This document shows, piece by piece, positions 55,963-64,000 of a stretch of 64,000 bases of DNA; position 1 is the stretch's first letter; every line of letters starts with the position of its first letter. Position numbers and translations under genes: made by a program. The stretch is from Acetivibrio thermocellus ATCC 27405 (GTDB lineage: Bacteria; Bacillota; Clostridia; Acetivibrionales; Acetivibrionaceae). A model generated the notes under the pieces. It searched no databases. It worked only from the letters and a program-made list of their open reading frames with translations, and was not told where the DNA came from. The DNA is taken from NCBI RefSeq assembly GCF_000015865.1, contig NC_009012.1, positions 806,001-870,000 of the forward strand. The letters run 5' to 3'.

Positions 55963-56205
55963 ATGGATCAAAAATCTTTTGAACTTCTCGCAAACATGTA
56001 CCACGAAATAAAAGAACAACTTTCCGAAATTAGCAAGAAGCTGGATAAAAAGGCAGACAAAAGTGACATTGTCCGGCTGGAAAATGAACTCACCCCCAAA
56101 ATTCAAGCTTTGTTTGATGGATACAAGCAGCATACTGACATTTTGGAACGCATTGAAAATGAAGTTATGAAGCAGGATGAAATCATCATGAGACGTGTTA
56201 AATAA
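55963..56205 (+). CDS. small coiled-coil protein
   Basis: 80 residues with GGGAGGA upstream of ATG. Almost the whole chain is amphipathic helix with heptads (LANMYHEIKEQLSEISKKLD, KSDIVRLENELTPKIQALFD, HTDILERIENEVMKQDEIIM). Such small proteins are common in Clostridia and have no assigned role. Confidence 0.7.
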   Translation: MDQKSFELLANMYHEIKEQLSEISKKLDKKADKSDIVRLENELTPKIQALFDGYKQHTDILERIENEVMKQDEIIMRRVK

Positions 56206-56265
56206 CATACCAATCATCGGCAGCAAAATATTAAATCATGGCAGCAAGTGTCAGCCAACCCGGCA

Positions 56266-56913
56266 TCAACATTCGTGGCATTTACTGTGAAGATAGACAA
56301 AATGCTCTTTGTTACTTACAAATCGCAAAATCTTTATTCTACTGCCTTTCCTAATATGTTTTCCGCATTTTAGGCAAAATATATGAGAATACTTCATCAC
56401 ATCGTCATGAACCTCTCGTTGAATTCCTTCATACTTTGCCCAGCTCTGCCATCCGGTTTTGCACAAAGATATCCTGTTGTTGTAGTCTGCAAAAACCCAG
56501 CGCAAAAGCTTGTGAAAATGAAAGGGGTATTTTGTGTATTTTAGATAGGCTTCCGGTACCCCAAGTCTCATTGTGTAGAGCATGAAATTCTGCTCTACAA
56601 TTTCCTGAATACGGCCGCTTATATGGGTTCTGTACCAGCAGTAGCCGTTGGCGTCAAGCCAGTGCCTTAATTTCTCAAACATGTATCCGCGGCATATTTC
56701 AACCGTTTCGCTTTTATGTACGTTCAATGCTTTAAAAGCTTCTTCAACTATATCTACCACCGCGTCAAGATAAAGTTTTTTCTTAAAGTTTTCCTTGTTA
56801 TAAAGTTCAACAGGGATAATTTCAAAAAAATATTCATTCGTTTCCGGTCTGTATACTCCAATACATGTTCCCCCGACAAAGCTTCCACTGCCTGCATCGT
56901 CAATTTGTATCAT
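56266..56913 (-). CDS. conserved hypothetical protein with C-terminal zinc-knuckle
   Basis: 215 residues from ATG 56913 (GGGGTGG five bases upstream); GTG 56922 is the alternative. N-terminus MIQIDDAGSGSFVGGTCIGV has an Asp-rich strand recalling an RNase H-like fold: an Asp on the first strand and an Asp later in KLYLDAVVDIVEEAFKAL. C-terminal cysteines CLKCGKHIRKGS and SKCHEC probably bind zinc. Without a search I do not assign function. Common neighbour-type protein in Clostridia, by memory. Confidence 0.65.
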   Translation of the reverse strand: MIQIDDAGSGSFVGGTCIGVYRPETNEYFFEIIPVELYNKENFKKKLYLDAVVDIVEEAFKALNVHKSETVEICRGYMFEKLRHWLDANGYCWYRTHISGRIQEIVEQNFMLYTMRLGVPEAYLKYTKYPFHFHKLLRWVFADYNNRISLCKTGWQSWAKYEGIQREVHDDVMKYSHIFCLKCGKHIRKGSRIKILRFVSNKEHFVYLHSKCHEC

Positions 56914-57092
56914 CCGCGCCACCCCGATGTAGTATTTGCTAATATTTAAAAATTATAACTTTGTTGTAATGTTCAATATTCTCATGTCTGTGTTACAGAT
57001 AAAATTTGCCGTATAGGTTCTGAATGCAGGAACTTGATTTTTATACTGCAAAATTGTATATTAAAATAAAAAAGCATTTACGGAGGATAAAT

Positions 57093-57260
57093 ATGGATCT
57101 TGATGATAAGTTGGAGCTTAAAGCTACAGTAGAAGTATCTGCAAATTTGGAATTATATAAAGTAGTTGATTTTCTCAACAAAAATCTTAAAGATAAAAAA
57201 CTGATTTTCGGTCTATCCAAAAAAGACAACAAAATGATAATTTCAATTTATGAAACGTAA
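57093..57260 (+). CDS. DUF4264 protein (YpmA-like)
   Basis: 55 residues from ATG 57093, with CGGAGGA upstream. MDLDDKLELKATVEVSANLE then LYKVVDFLNKNLKDKKLIFG matches Bacillus YpmA (DUF4264) in length and pattern (VDxLNKxLKDKxLxFGL). Function unknown. The RpiR gene begins 25 bases later, so co-transcription is likely. Confidence 0.8.
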   Translation: MDLDDKLELKATVEVSANLELYKVVDFLNKNLKDKKLIFGLSKKDNKMIISIYET

Positions 57261-57284
57261 TATCAGACATGAGGGGATATGGCA

Positions 57285-58184
57285 ATGGATATGGATAAAG
57301 AGCAGGATTTGTTGAAAAGAATTCAAGCCGGTATGCCGGGTTTTAGCAAAGGTCAGAAGCTTATAGCAAATTTCATTATAAATCATTACGACAAAGCAGC
57401 TTACATGACTGCGGCCAAACTGGGAGAAGAAGTGGGAGTAAGCGAGTCAACGGTTGTAAGGTTTGCCAACGAAATAGGATTTGACGGTTATCCAAAACTA
57501 CAAAAAGTTTTAAGAGAAATGAATAAGAGCAAGCTTACTGCCGTTCAGCGTATTGAAGTAACTTCCAGTAGAATTAACGAGGGAAACATATTAAAAAGCG
57601 TTCTTCAATCAGACATGGAAAAAATAAAGGCAACTTTGGAAGAAATTGACCAGGAAAGCTTTAATAATATTGTTAAAAGTATTTTAAACGCCAGAAAGAT
57701 ATACATTCTCGGGGTAAGGAGTTCTGCTCCTCTTGCAAGTTTTCTGGGCTTTTACTTCAACCTGATATTTGACAACGTAAGGCTTGTACACACTACAAGT
57801 GTCAGTGAAATGTTTGAGCAGATAATTCATGCTTCCCGCGGAGATGTAGTTATAGGAATAAGCTTCCCGAGGTATTCCAAAAGAACAATAAACGCCATGC
57901 GTTTTGCCCAAAACCAGGGAGCCACCGTTGTTGCAATCACGGACAGCCTTTATTCTCCTTTGGCAAAAAACGCGGATCATGTTATTACAGCAAGAAGCGA
58001 CATGGCTTCTTTTGTTGACTCACTGGTTGCACCTTTGAGTGTAATAAATGCATTGATTGTGGCCATTGGAATGAGCAGAAAACCGCATGTACAAGAAACC
58101 TTCGAACGTCTTGAGAAGATATGGGACGAGTACAAAGTGTATGAAAAACAAGATTACGATTCCAATTACGGAGAGGAAGATTAA
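57285..58184 (+). CDS. MurR/RpiR family transcriptional regulator
   Basis: 299 residues from ATG 57285 (GAGGGG eight bases upstream; ATG 57279 is closer to it). N-terminal helix-turn-helix (AAKLGEEVGVSESTVVRFAN) and C-terminal SIS sugar-phosphate domain (KIYILGVRSSAPLASFLGFY, GDVVIGISFPRYSKRTINAM, ATVVAITDSLYSPLAKNADH). Usually senses a phosphosugar. No sugar genes lie beside it; the phosphatase gene follows by five bases and may share its transcript. Confidence 0.88.
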   Translation: MDMDKEQDLLKRIQAGMPGFSKGQKLIANFIINHYDKAAYMTAAKLGEEVGVSESTVVRFANEIGFDGYPKLQKVLREMNKSKLTAVQRIEVTSSRINEGNILKSVLQSDMEKIKATLEEIDQESFNNIVKSILNARKIYILGVRSSAPLASFLGFYFNLIFDNVRLVHTTSVSEMFEQIIHASRGDVVIGISFPRYSKRTINAMRFAQNQGATVVAITDSLYSPLAKNADHVITARSDMASFVDSLVAPLSVINALIVAIGMSRKPHVQETFERLEKIWDEYKVYEKQDYDSNYGEED

Positions 58185-58188
58185 GAAA

Positions 58189-58818
58189 GTGACAGTATTG
58201 TATCTGGTTCGCCACGGCCAAACCGACTGGAACAAGGAAAATCGATGTCAGGGACGTATAGACACGGAACTTAACAGTGAAGGAATTCTTCAGGCTGAAG
58301 CCATAGCTCAAAGACTTGCCGGTGAAAACATAGACGTTATTTATTCCAGTGCCTTAAAAAGAGCCTACACCACCGCTGAGATTATAAACCGCAAGCTGTC
58401 CAGAGAGCTTGTCAGAAATGAGGCATTAAACGAAATTGATTTTGGCGAATGGGAAGGCCTGACGTTTGAAGAAATGCGAAAGCGCCCTGATTATAGTTAT
58501 GAGCAGTGGAGGCTGATGCCCCATCTTGTCACATTTCCCGGAGGAGAGAAAAGCCTTAAAAACGTCCAGGACAGGGCCATGAAATTTGTTAATGAAATAA
58601 TTGAAAAGCATAATGGAAATAATATTTTAATAGTATCCCATGGCGGTGTTATAAAATTAATTATATTGGGCATGCTGGGTATAGGCCTTGAGGCTTATAA
58701 CAAATTTTTCATCGCAAATGCATCCTTGAGTATTGTTGTTATTGAAAGTGACAGAGCATTCTTAAGAACGCTTAATGACACATGCCATATTAAAAATTTG
58801 ATTACCGCTAAATCTTGA
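58189..58818 (+). CDS. histidine phosphatase (phosphoglycerate mutase-like)
   Basis: 209 residues from GTG 58189, five bases after the RpiR stop, with GAGAGGAAG upstream. RHG motif LYLVRHGQTDWNKENRCQGR with the phosphorylated His, SALKRAYTTAEII, EIDFGEWEGLTFEEM and the second His in ILIVSHGGVIKLIIL. The cofactor-dependent PGM superfamily also includes CobC and broad-specificity phosphatases; the sequence alone does not decide. Followed by the FAD gene after 22 bases. Confidence 0.85.
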   Translation: MTVLYLVRHGQTDWNKENRCQGRIDTELNSEGILQAEAIAQRLAGENIDVIYSSALKRAYTTAEIINRKLSRELVRNEALNEIDFGEWEGLTFEEMRKRPDYSYEQWRLMPHLVTFPGGEKSLKNVQDRAMKFVNEIIEKHNGNNILIVSHGGVIKLIILGMLGIGLEAYNKFFIANASLSIVVIESDRAFLRTLNDTCHIKNLITAKS

Positions 58819-58840
58819 AATAACGGAGTAATACTAAAAA

Positions 58841-60070
58841 ATGGGAAAGAAAGTTGTTGTAATAGGAGCGGGACCCGGCGGTATCATGGCCGCCGGCAAA
58901 GCCGCGGAACGTGGACATAACGTCACACTTTTTGAGAAAAATGACAGAATCGGAAAGAAAATTCTCATATCGGGCAAGGGAAGGTGCAATATCACCAATA
59001 ATACCGATATTGAAGGATTAATTGAGAATATTCCTGGAAACGGGAATTTTTTATATTCTGCCTTCTACACCTTTTCAAACCATGATTTGATTGAGTTTTT
59101 TGAACAATACGGTTTAAAAACCAAGGTTGAAAGGGGAGGCAGAGTATTTCCCGTTTCAGATGATGCAAAAGATGTTAATAATGCATTGTTAAAGTTTTTG
59201 AACAAGGCAAAGGTTAATCTCAGACTAAATTCGCCTGTTCAGGAGATAAAAGCAAAGAACAATACTGTGACGGGTGTGGTTTTAAAAGACGGCACTGAAG
59301 TTCCCTGTGATGCTGTAGTGCTTGCCACAGGGGGTGCTTCATATCCCGGTACCGGCTCTACCGGAGACGGCTATGTTATGGCAAAAAAACTTGGACACAC
59401 CATTGTAGACCTAAAGCCCTCCTTAGTTCCCCTTCTTGCAGAGGAAGAGTGGGTAAAGGAGCTTCAGGGTCTTTCTTTAAAAAATGTTTCTATAACCATA
59501 TTAAGCAAAGCAGGCAAAAAAATTTATACCGATTTCGGCGAAATGCTTTTTACACATTTTGGAGTCTCGGGACCGATTATTTTAAGTGCAAGCCGGCACA
59601 TTCTTGACTATGATTACAAAAATGTCAAACTGGTTATTGATTTAAAGCCTGCCCTTTCAGAGGAAAAACTTGATGAAAGAATACTGAGGGACTTTGAAAA
59701 GTATTCAAGAAAACAGTATAAAAACTCACTGGATGACCTTCTTCCCAAAAAAATGATTCCGGTGATAGTAAAGCTTTCAGGTATTGAACCGGAAAAGTTT
59801 GTAAACCAGATAAAAAAAGAAGAAAGAAGGGCTTTAGTGCGGCTTCTCAAAAATCTTACCCTCAACATAAACGGTTCAAGGCCTATTAAAGAAGCCATTG
59901 TTACGGCCGGAGGAGTTTCAACCGACGAAATCAACCCTTCAACAATGGAATCAAAACTTGTAAAAGGCCTGTACTTTGCCGGAGAAATTATTGACGTGGA
60001 TGGTTATACGGGCGGCTTTAACCTTACCATTGCATTTTCCACAGGTTATCTTGCAGGTGTCAGCTGCTGA
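58841..60070 (+). CDS. HI0933/YhiN-type FAD-dependent oxidoreductase (aminoacetone oxidase family)
   Basis: 409 residues. N-terminal FAD loop VVVIGAGPGGIMAAGKAAER, then KNDRIGKKILISGKGRCNIT, VVLATGGASYPGTGSTGDGY and C-terminal GLYFAGEIIDVDGYTGGFNL. The family is widespread; a few members oxidise aminoacetone, but the substrate here is unknown. CGGAG precedes ATG. Likely the third gene of the RpiR-phosphatase transcript. Confidence 0.85.
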   Translation: MGKKVVVIGAGPGGIMAAGKAAERGHNVTLFEKNDRIGKKILISGKGRCNITNNTDIEGLIENIPGNGNFLYSAFYTFSNHDLIEFFEQYGLKTKVERGGRVFPVSDDAKDVNNALLKFLNKAKVNLRLNSPVQEIKAKNNTVTGVVLKDGTEVPCDAVVLATGGASYPGTGSTGDGYVMAKKLGHTIVDLKPSLVPLLAEEEWVKELQGLSLKNVSITILSKAGKKIYTDFGEMLFTHFGVSGPIILSASRHILDYDYKNVKLVIDLKPALSEEKLDERILRDFEKYSRKQYKNSLDDLLPKKMIPVIVKLSGIEPEKFVNQIKKEERRALVRLLKNLTLNINGSRPIKEAIVTAGGVSTDEINPSTMESKLVKGLYFAGEIIDVDGYTGGFNLTIAFSTGYLAGVSC

Positions 60071-60106
60071 TTTTGCGTAAAGCTGCAATCAAGGTGTGTT
60101 TTAAGT

Positions 60107-60163
60107 GTATTTTTTAATGGATTTGAGCATATTATTCTATAGTAAAATCCATTAAAAAAATAC
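60107..60163 (+). repeat. 18-bp inverted repeat before the 60.2-kb gene
   Basis: GTATTTTTTAATGGATTT (60107-60124) pairs with AAATCCATTAAAAAAATAC with one bulged A and a 20-base loop. Its end touches the CGGAG ribosome site of the next gene. It may end the upstream transcript or fold over the translation start. Confidence 0.6.
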
Positions 60164-60175
60164 GGAGTGATTGGG

Positions 60176-60676
60176 ATGAAAGTGATTGTTTTCAGAGCAA
60201 ACACGAAAAAGAACAAAAAGACTCATGCAAAAGCCGTAAATCCCAGATTCGGATTTGAAAGATTTTTGTTCTTTTCGTTTATAATTTTGTTTTCGGCTCT
60301 GGTTTTGGTACAGGCAGCTTTAATGAATCCTGCAACTCGAACCTTTCTGGTAAATGATAACGGGCTTGAGGGTTCTCCTTTGCAGTTTGAAGAATACCTT
60401 TACAGTGAAGGGGAGATTTCCGTAGCTTTGTGCAGTGCCGACGTTGACGAAAACCTGAAGCTTCTTGTAAACGGAGAGGAAGTTGCTGTATTTTCACAAA
60501 ACGTGATAAATCTCAAGGTAAAAGAAGGAGACGTTGTTTCCGTGGACGGAAGCTCTACAGAAGAAGCGGAAGTTGCAATAGTTTACGCAACAGACAACAT
60601 AAAGCTGGATAACATAGGGGAGAGAATAAAAGTAAATTCCGAAGTAAAGCATATTGCACGAATAATAATTGAATAA
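60176..60676 (+). CDS. hypothetical single-pass membrane protein
   Basis: 166 residues from ATG 60176 (CGGAGTG upstream; TTG 60167 is too close). Basic cytoplasmic start (FRANTKKNKKTHAKAV), one membrane helix (FLFFSFIILFSALVLVQAAL), then an external beta-rich domain (EISVALCSADVDENLKLLVN, VVSVDGSSTEEAEVAIVYAT). The pattern suits a membrane-anchored protein with an Ig-like or beta-sandwich domain. Not recognised further. Confidence 0.7.
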   Translation: MKVIVFRANTKKNKKTHAKAVNPRFGFERFLFFSFIILFSALVLVQAALMNPATRTFLVNDNGLEGSPLQFEEYLYSEGEISVALCSADVDENLKLLVNGEEVAVFSQNVINLKVKEGDVVSVDGSSTEEAEVAIVYATDNIKLDNIGERIKVNSEVKHIARIIIE

Positions 60677-60692
60677 TTCTTCAATTTTTTTT
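60667..60692 (+). terminator. terminator after the 60.2-kb gene
   Basis: AATTGAA pairs with TTCAATT around six bases, then T8; the stem includes the stop codon. Stem is AU-rich and weak. Confidence 0.6.
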
Positions 60693-60813
60693 ATTGTCTA
60701 AATTTCATTATTAAAGTATAATATAATAGTGCTTGTTCTGATGAGAGTTTGTAAAAGACCAAAAATAAAGGCTTATATAATTATTACATTAATGGGTGGC
60801 TTGAGAGGTAAAT

Positions 60814-61248
60814 ATGGCAAACGATACTATTGACGCAGGAAAATATGGAAGCAAGGAGATTGCAGCTGCAGCAATTGAAATAGCTTTAACAAAAGACAGA
60901 GTTTCGGAAAAACGGTTGCAGTCTGAGTACGGCAAAATCGGCATACGCACTGCTACGGTGGACTACGGAGGAGAGTTTATCACCTCTGTTATGAAAATAA
61001 TAGAAAGGGCTGTTGTATCGTCTAAAAGAGAAGGTGTCATTACTGACAATCATGTGGAAGAGGGAGCCGTTGCCGGTGCCACAAGGGAGGCATTGTCACA
61101 AATTATGCCCAAAGCACTGGGACTTAATGTCGGCGGTAAAATTGGTGTTGCACGATACAAAGATCATATTTCCGTAGCAGTCTTTTTTGGAATAGGCCTG
61201 CTTCATTTGAATGAAGTTGCCATAGGTTTGGGCCACAGGGTTGTTTAG
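60814..61248 (+). CDS. hutP: HutP-family RNA-binding antiterminator
   Basis: 144 residues. SKEIAAAAIEIALTKDRVSE, DNHVEEGAVAGATREALSQI and the end IGVARYKDHISVAVFFGIGL with HLNEVAIGLGHR are the HutP signature; His residues in the last motifs bind the divalent metal needed for RNA binding. In Bacillus HutP with histidine and Mg blocks a terminator before hutH. Here no hut gene is nearby; the next gene is aroH. AGAGGTAAAT ribosome site; TATAAT-like boxes lie about 90 bases upstream. Confidence 0.85.
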   Translation: MANDTIDAGKYGSKEIAAAAIEIALTKDRVSEKRLQSEYGKIGIRTATVDYGGEFITSVMKIIERAVVSSKREGVITDNHVEEGAVAGATREALSQIMPKALGLNVGGKIGVARYKDHISVAVFFGIGLLHLNEVAIGLGHRVV

Positions 61249-61330
61249 ATTTGAAAATTATAAGCCGTATGATTGCCAAAAATGTTGGCAGGCAGGATGG
61301 TAGAACGGTATACAGGAGGATTTGATTATA

Positions 61331-61687
61331 ATGGTATGGGCTATCAGAGGTGCGACCACTGTTTCAGACAACACTGCGGATGAAATAGTGGCTGAAACTC
61401 AAAAACTGCTTAAAGAAATGGCCGAAAAAAACGGACTTGAGGAAGATGACATAATAAGTATTATTTTTACCGTTACAAAAGATTTGGATGCTGCATTCCC
61501 GGCAATTGCAGCAAGAAATATGGGATGGACAAGTACGGCACTTATGTGCATGAACGAAATAGATGTTCCGGGAAGCCTGGAGAAATGCATCAGAGTAATG
61601 ATGCACGTAAACACCGATAAAGACAAGAAAGATATAAAACATGTATACCTTAACGGTGCAAAGGTGTTAAGGCCGGATTTGACTTAA
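61331..61687 (+). CDS. aroH: chorismate mutase, AroH type
   Basis: 118 residues from ATG 61331 (AGGAGG nine bases upstream). MVWAIRGATTVSDNTADEIV, IISIIFTVTKDLDAAFPAIA, RNMGWTSTALMCMNEIDVPG and CIRVMMHVNTD match the trimeric AroH fold with its catalytic Arg and Glu residues. Converts chorismate to prephenate for Phe/Tyr. Not fused to a DAHP synthase. A TGCCAA/TTGGCA hairpin lies in the 82 bases before it. Confidence 0.93.
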   Translation: MVWAIRGATTVSDNTADEIVAETQKLLKEMAEKNGLEEDDIISIIFTVTKDLDAAFPAIAARNMGWTSTALMCMNEIDVPGSLEKCIRVMMHVNTDKDKKDIKHVYLNGAKVLRPDLT

Positions 61688-61754
61688 AAATTGAGATACT
61701 TTGAAAATTGGGGTAAAAAATTGAAATAAAATTTGTTTTCTTTGGGAGACAAAC

Positions 61755-62438
61755 ATGAACGGAAAAGCCAGAATTTCAATTGCCATTGACGGACCTGCCG
61801 GGGCAGGAAAGAGTACAATTGCAAAGATTATTTCGAAAACTTTGAATATATTGTATTTAGATACCGGGGCAATGTACAGGGCAGTTGCTTTAAAAGCCAT
61901 AAGAGAAAGCGTTGACACGTTGAACCGTGAGCAAATGTCAAAGCTTGTTGAAAACATTGACATAAAAATTGCCCATTCTGAAGATATTCAGCGCATTTTC
62001 TTAGACGGTGAGGATGTAACCGACTTTATAAGGACTCCCGAGGTCTCTATCGGTGCATCCAATGTGGCTACTGTTCCGGCAGTAAGGCTCAAAATGGTTG
62101 AGCTTCAACGGGAAATAGCCAAAAAGAACAGTGTCGTGATGGACGGTAGAGACATAGGTACATACGTATTGCCCGATGCAACGCTCAAGTTCTTTCTTAC
62201 TGCTTCTGTTGAAGCCAGGGCAATAAGAAGATATAATGAGCTTTTGTCCAAAGGAATAACTCAGATAACTTTGGAAGATGTAAAAAAAGATATAGAATAC
62301 AGGGATAAAAACGACAGCAACAGGGAATTTGCTCCTTTGTCAAAAGCTCCTGATGCTATTGAAATTGATACCACCGATTTGACTATAGAACAAGTTGTAA
62401 ATAAAATTATGGAGTATGCAAAGGACTATGTATGCTAG
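61755..62438 (+). CDS. cmk: cytidylate kinase
   Basis: 227 residues. P-loop SIAIDGPAGAGKSTIAKIIS, LYLDTGAMYRAVALKAI, VVMDGRDIGTYVLPDATLKF and RRYNELLSKG. Phosphorylates CMP and dCMP. GGGAGA precedes ATG 61755. The plsC frame begins inside its 3' end, and ispH-rpsA follows, an order (cmk-plsC-ispH/rpsA) common in Clostridia and Bacillus. Confidence 0.95.
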   Translation: MNGKARISIAIDGPAGAGKSTIAKIISKTLNILYLDTGAMYRAVALKAIRESVDTLNREQMSKLVENIDIKIAHSEDIQRIFLDGEDVTDFIRTPEVSIGASNVATVPAVRLKMVELQREIAKKNSVVMDGRDIGTYVLPDATLKFFLTASVEARAIRRYNELLSKGITQITLEDVKKDIEYRDKNDSNREFAPLSKAPDAIEIDTTDLTIEQVVNKIMEYAKDYVC

Positions 62439-63039
62439 TTTGAAGAATATATACTATGGTTTTCTGAGGGCAATTATTACTACGTTTTTTGACTTGTTTT
62501 ACAGGGTGAGTATTATCGGTATAGAAAACGTTCCGGTAGAAGGTCCTGTACTTTTGTGTGCAAATCACATTGCTGAAATGGATATGTTTTTTATAGGATA
62601 CAGGCTGAAAAGACTGGTTAGATACATGGCCAAGGAAGAACTCTTCAGAATTCCCTTAGTATCTTCATTTATAAAAAGCCTTGGCGCTTTTCCTGTAAAG
62701 AGGGGAAAAGGAGATGTCGGAGCAATCAAAACCGCTTTGAAACTCCTTGAGGAAGGTCATATTGTCGGTATTTTTCCCGAGGGCACAAGGCTTAAAAATA
62801 AAAAAGGCAAAAATATAAAAGCCAAACCCGGGGCCGCACTTTTGGCACAGAAATCAGGTGCTCCGATTTTGCCTGTGGCAATTTCAGGACGTTACCGTCC
62901 TTTCAGTAAAATAAAAGTTGTTTTTGGGAAACCATTTACTCTTGATTTAGACAAAAATACGAAATATACTAATAGTGAATTGGTTGAATTCAGTGAAAGT
63001 ATAATGAAAAAAGTTTATTCACTTTTGGGGGAGTATTAA
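62416..63039 (+). CDS. plsC: 1-acyl-sn-glycerol-3-phosphate acyltransferase
   Basis: 207 residues if ATG 62416 is used (overlapping cmk by 23 bases); ATG 62428 is equally possible, both with close-set ribosome sites GGAG or AAAGGA. Motifs: I (LLCANHIAEMDMFFIGY, HX4D), II (KSLGAFPVKRGKGDVGAI), III (VGIFPEGTRLKNKKGK), IV (APILPVAISGRY). Makes phosphatidic acid at the membrane. Coupled to cmk and followed by ispH after one base. Confidence 0.9.
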   Translation: MQRTMYASLKNIYYGFLRAIITTFFDLFYRVSIIGIENVPVEGPVLLCANHIAEMDMFFIGYRLKRLVRYMAKEELFRIPLVSSFIKSLGAFPVKRGKGDVGAIKTALKLLEEGHIVGIFPEGTRLKNKKGKNIKAKPGAALLAQKSGAPILPVAISGRYRPFSKIKVVFGKPFTLDLDKNTKYTNSELVEFSESIMKKVYSLLGEY

Positions 63040-63040
63040 T

Positions 63041-64000
63041 TTGGAGATAATAGTTGCTAAATCAGCCGGTTTTTGTTTCGGGGTAAGTAACGCAGTTAAA
63101 ACCGTCAATAATCTTCTGGAAAATCAAAAAGAGCCCATATACACATACGGTCCTATTATTCACAATGCGCAAGTAGTAGATCTTTTTACTTCCAAAGGTG
63201 TTAAAAAAATTGATGATATTGACGAAGCAGAGCCCAACGGTCATATTGTAATCAGGGCTCATGGTGTTACACCGGACATTTATAAAAAAATTTCAGACAA
63301 GGGGTTGATTTTGGAAGATGCTACATGTCCATACGTAAAAAAAATTCACAACCTTGTAAAGGAGAAAAGTGAGGAAGGCTACAAGATAATAATTGTAGGC
63401 GACAGGAATCATCCTGAAGTTATAGGGATAAATGGATGGTGTAACAACCAGGCATATATAGTTGACAGTGTTGACGATGTAGAAAAATTTCCCACAAGCG
63501 ACGAAAAAGTTTGCGTAGTTGCACAAACAACGATAACAAACGAAAAGTGGCTCGAGGTAAACACGGCATTAAAAAAGAAATTCAAAAATATTTTAAAATT
63601 TGATACAATATGTAGTGCAACCAGCAGAAGACAAAACGAAGCAGAAGAAATAGCAAAAAATGTTGATATGATGATTATTATCGGGGGAAAAAACAGTTCA
63701 AACACCCAAAAGCTTTATGACATATGTAAAAAGCATTGCAATCTGACGTATAAAATTGAGACTTCCGGTGATTTGCCACCGGTAGACATAAAAAAAATAA
63801 AAAAAGTAGGTATTTCTGCCGGAGCTTCTACGCCGGACTGGGTAATTGAGGAGGTTATTAAAAAAATGAGTGAATTAAACAAACAAGGAATGGTCGATAT
63901 TTTAGAAAATGATGGTGAAATAGATTTCGCCAATGCTTTTGAGAATTCGTTTGTCAGAATACATGCAGGAGACACTGTAAAGGGAAAAATAATTGGCTTT
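63041..64000 (+). CDS. ispH: HMBPP reductase IspH fused to ribosomal protein S1 domains, partial
   Basis: Open frame from TTG 63041 (GGGGGAG upstream) to the window end, 320 codons without stop. IspH part (about 1-285): iron-sulfur ligands in SAGFCFGVSNAV, EDATCPYVKKI and DTICSATSRR; also VIRAHGVTPD and NHPEVIGINGWC. It makes IPP and DMAPP in the MEP pathway. After about residue 285 the chain continues (MVDILENDGEIDFANAFENS then FVRIHAGDTVKGKIIGF), the start of an S1 RNA-binding domain, as in the bifunctional IspH-S1 proteins of many Clostridia. The S1 repeats lie outside the window. Confidence 0.93.
   Translation, partial: MEIIVAKSAGFCFGVSNAVKTVNNLLENQKEPIYTYGPIIHNAQVVDLFTSKGVKKIDDIDEAEPNGHIVIRAHGVTPDIYKKISDKGLILEDATCPYVKKIHNLVKEKSEEGYKIIIVGDRNHPEVIGINGWCNNQAYIVDSVDDVEKFPTSDEKVCVVAQTTITNEKWLEVNTALKKKFKNILKFDTICSATSRRQNEAEEIAKNVDMMIIIGGKNSSNTQKLYDICKKHCNLTYKIETSGDLPPVDIKKIKKVGISAGASTPDWVIEEVIKKMSELNKQGMVDILENDGEIDFANAFENSFVRIHAGDTVKGKIIGF

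Overview
The window looks like a chromosomal segment of an anaerobic, spore-forming, cellulosome-producing Clostridium, most probably Acetivibrio (Clostridium) thermocellus or a very close relative. The reasons are: two secreted glycoside hydrolases ending in type I dockerins; a GerA-type germinant receptor operon plus spoIIM, ytfJ and dacF; an [FeFe]-hydrogenase maturase; an IspH-S1 fusion at the right edge; and low-GC, A-rich intergenic DNA. The order GH81-dockerin then GH43-CBM13-dockerin, and the carboxyltransferase cluster, also match what I remember of the C. thermocellum genome; that is recollection, not a search.

Layout. 1-6.9 kb: tail of a hydrogenase-system regulator, hydG behind a structured leader, a cysteine-desulfurase-like enzyme, pilM, small unknowns and two broken genes. 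7-11.8 kb: the two cellulosomal enzymes. 11.8-15.7 kb: DUF4352 lipoprotein, tRNA-Pro, 3D-domain protein, hflK-hflC. 15.8-21.8 kb: five-gene germinant receptor operon (A, B, C, small D, second B). 22-33 kb: probable small RNA, tRNA-Trp, proC, rnhA, nudF, spoIIM, xerD, deoB, pdp, dacF, a LysE exporter and an IMP dehydrogenase. 33-44 kb: lysA, a DHH-CBS-tRNA nucleotidyltransferase fusion, a site-2 protease, trpS, scpA-scpB, RDD, ytfI/ytfJ-like genes. 44-51 kb: two near-identical IS30-family elements in opposite orientation bracket rluB, a spermidine operon (speE-speB-methyltransferase) and a PilZ gene. 51-55 kb: biotin-dependent carboxyltransferase set without a membrane beta subunit. 55-64 kb: small unknowns, an RpiR regulator, phosphatase, FAD oxidoreductase, hutP, aroH, cmk, plsC and ispH-rpsA (cut by the window end).

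Most notable observations: (1) three successive loci within about 1.1 kb (6.1-7.2 kb) are each broken by one small change: an in-frame TGA exactly where a zinc-ribbon cysteine is expected, a one-base slip in an A9 run, and a one-base slip in an A6 run that separates the GH81 signal peptide from its enzyme. (2) Both IS copies are 1386 bp and are flanked by exact 13- and 14-bp direct repeats, much longer than the 2-3 bp usual for IS30; as inverted repeats they could flip the 4.4 kb between them. (3) A probable free-standing small RNA at about 22.02-22.16 kb shares a 19-of-21 motif with the hflK leader. (4) The hydG leader contains a terminator and a possible antiterminator pairing. No CRISPR array, prophage or recognisable defence system was seen.
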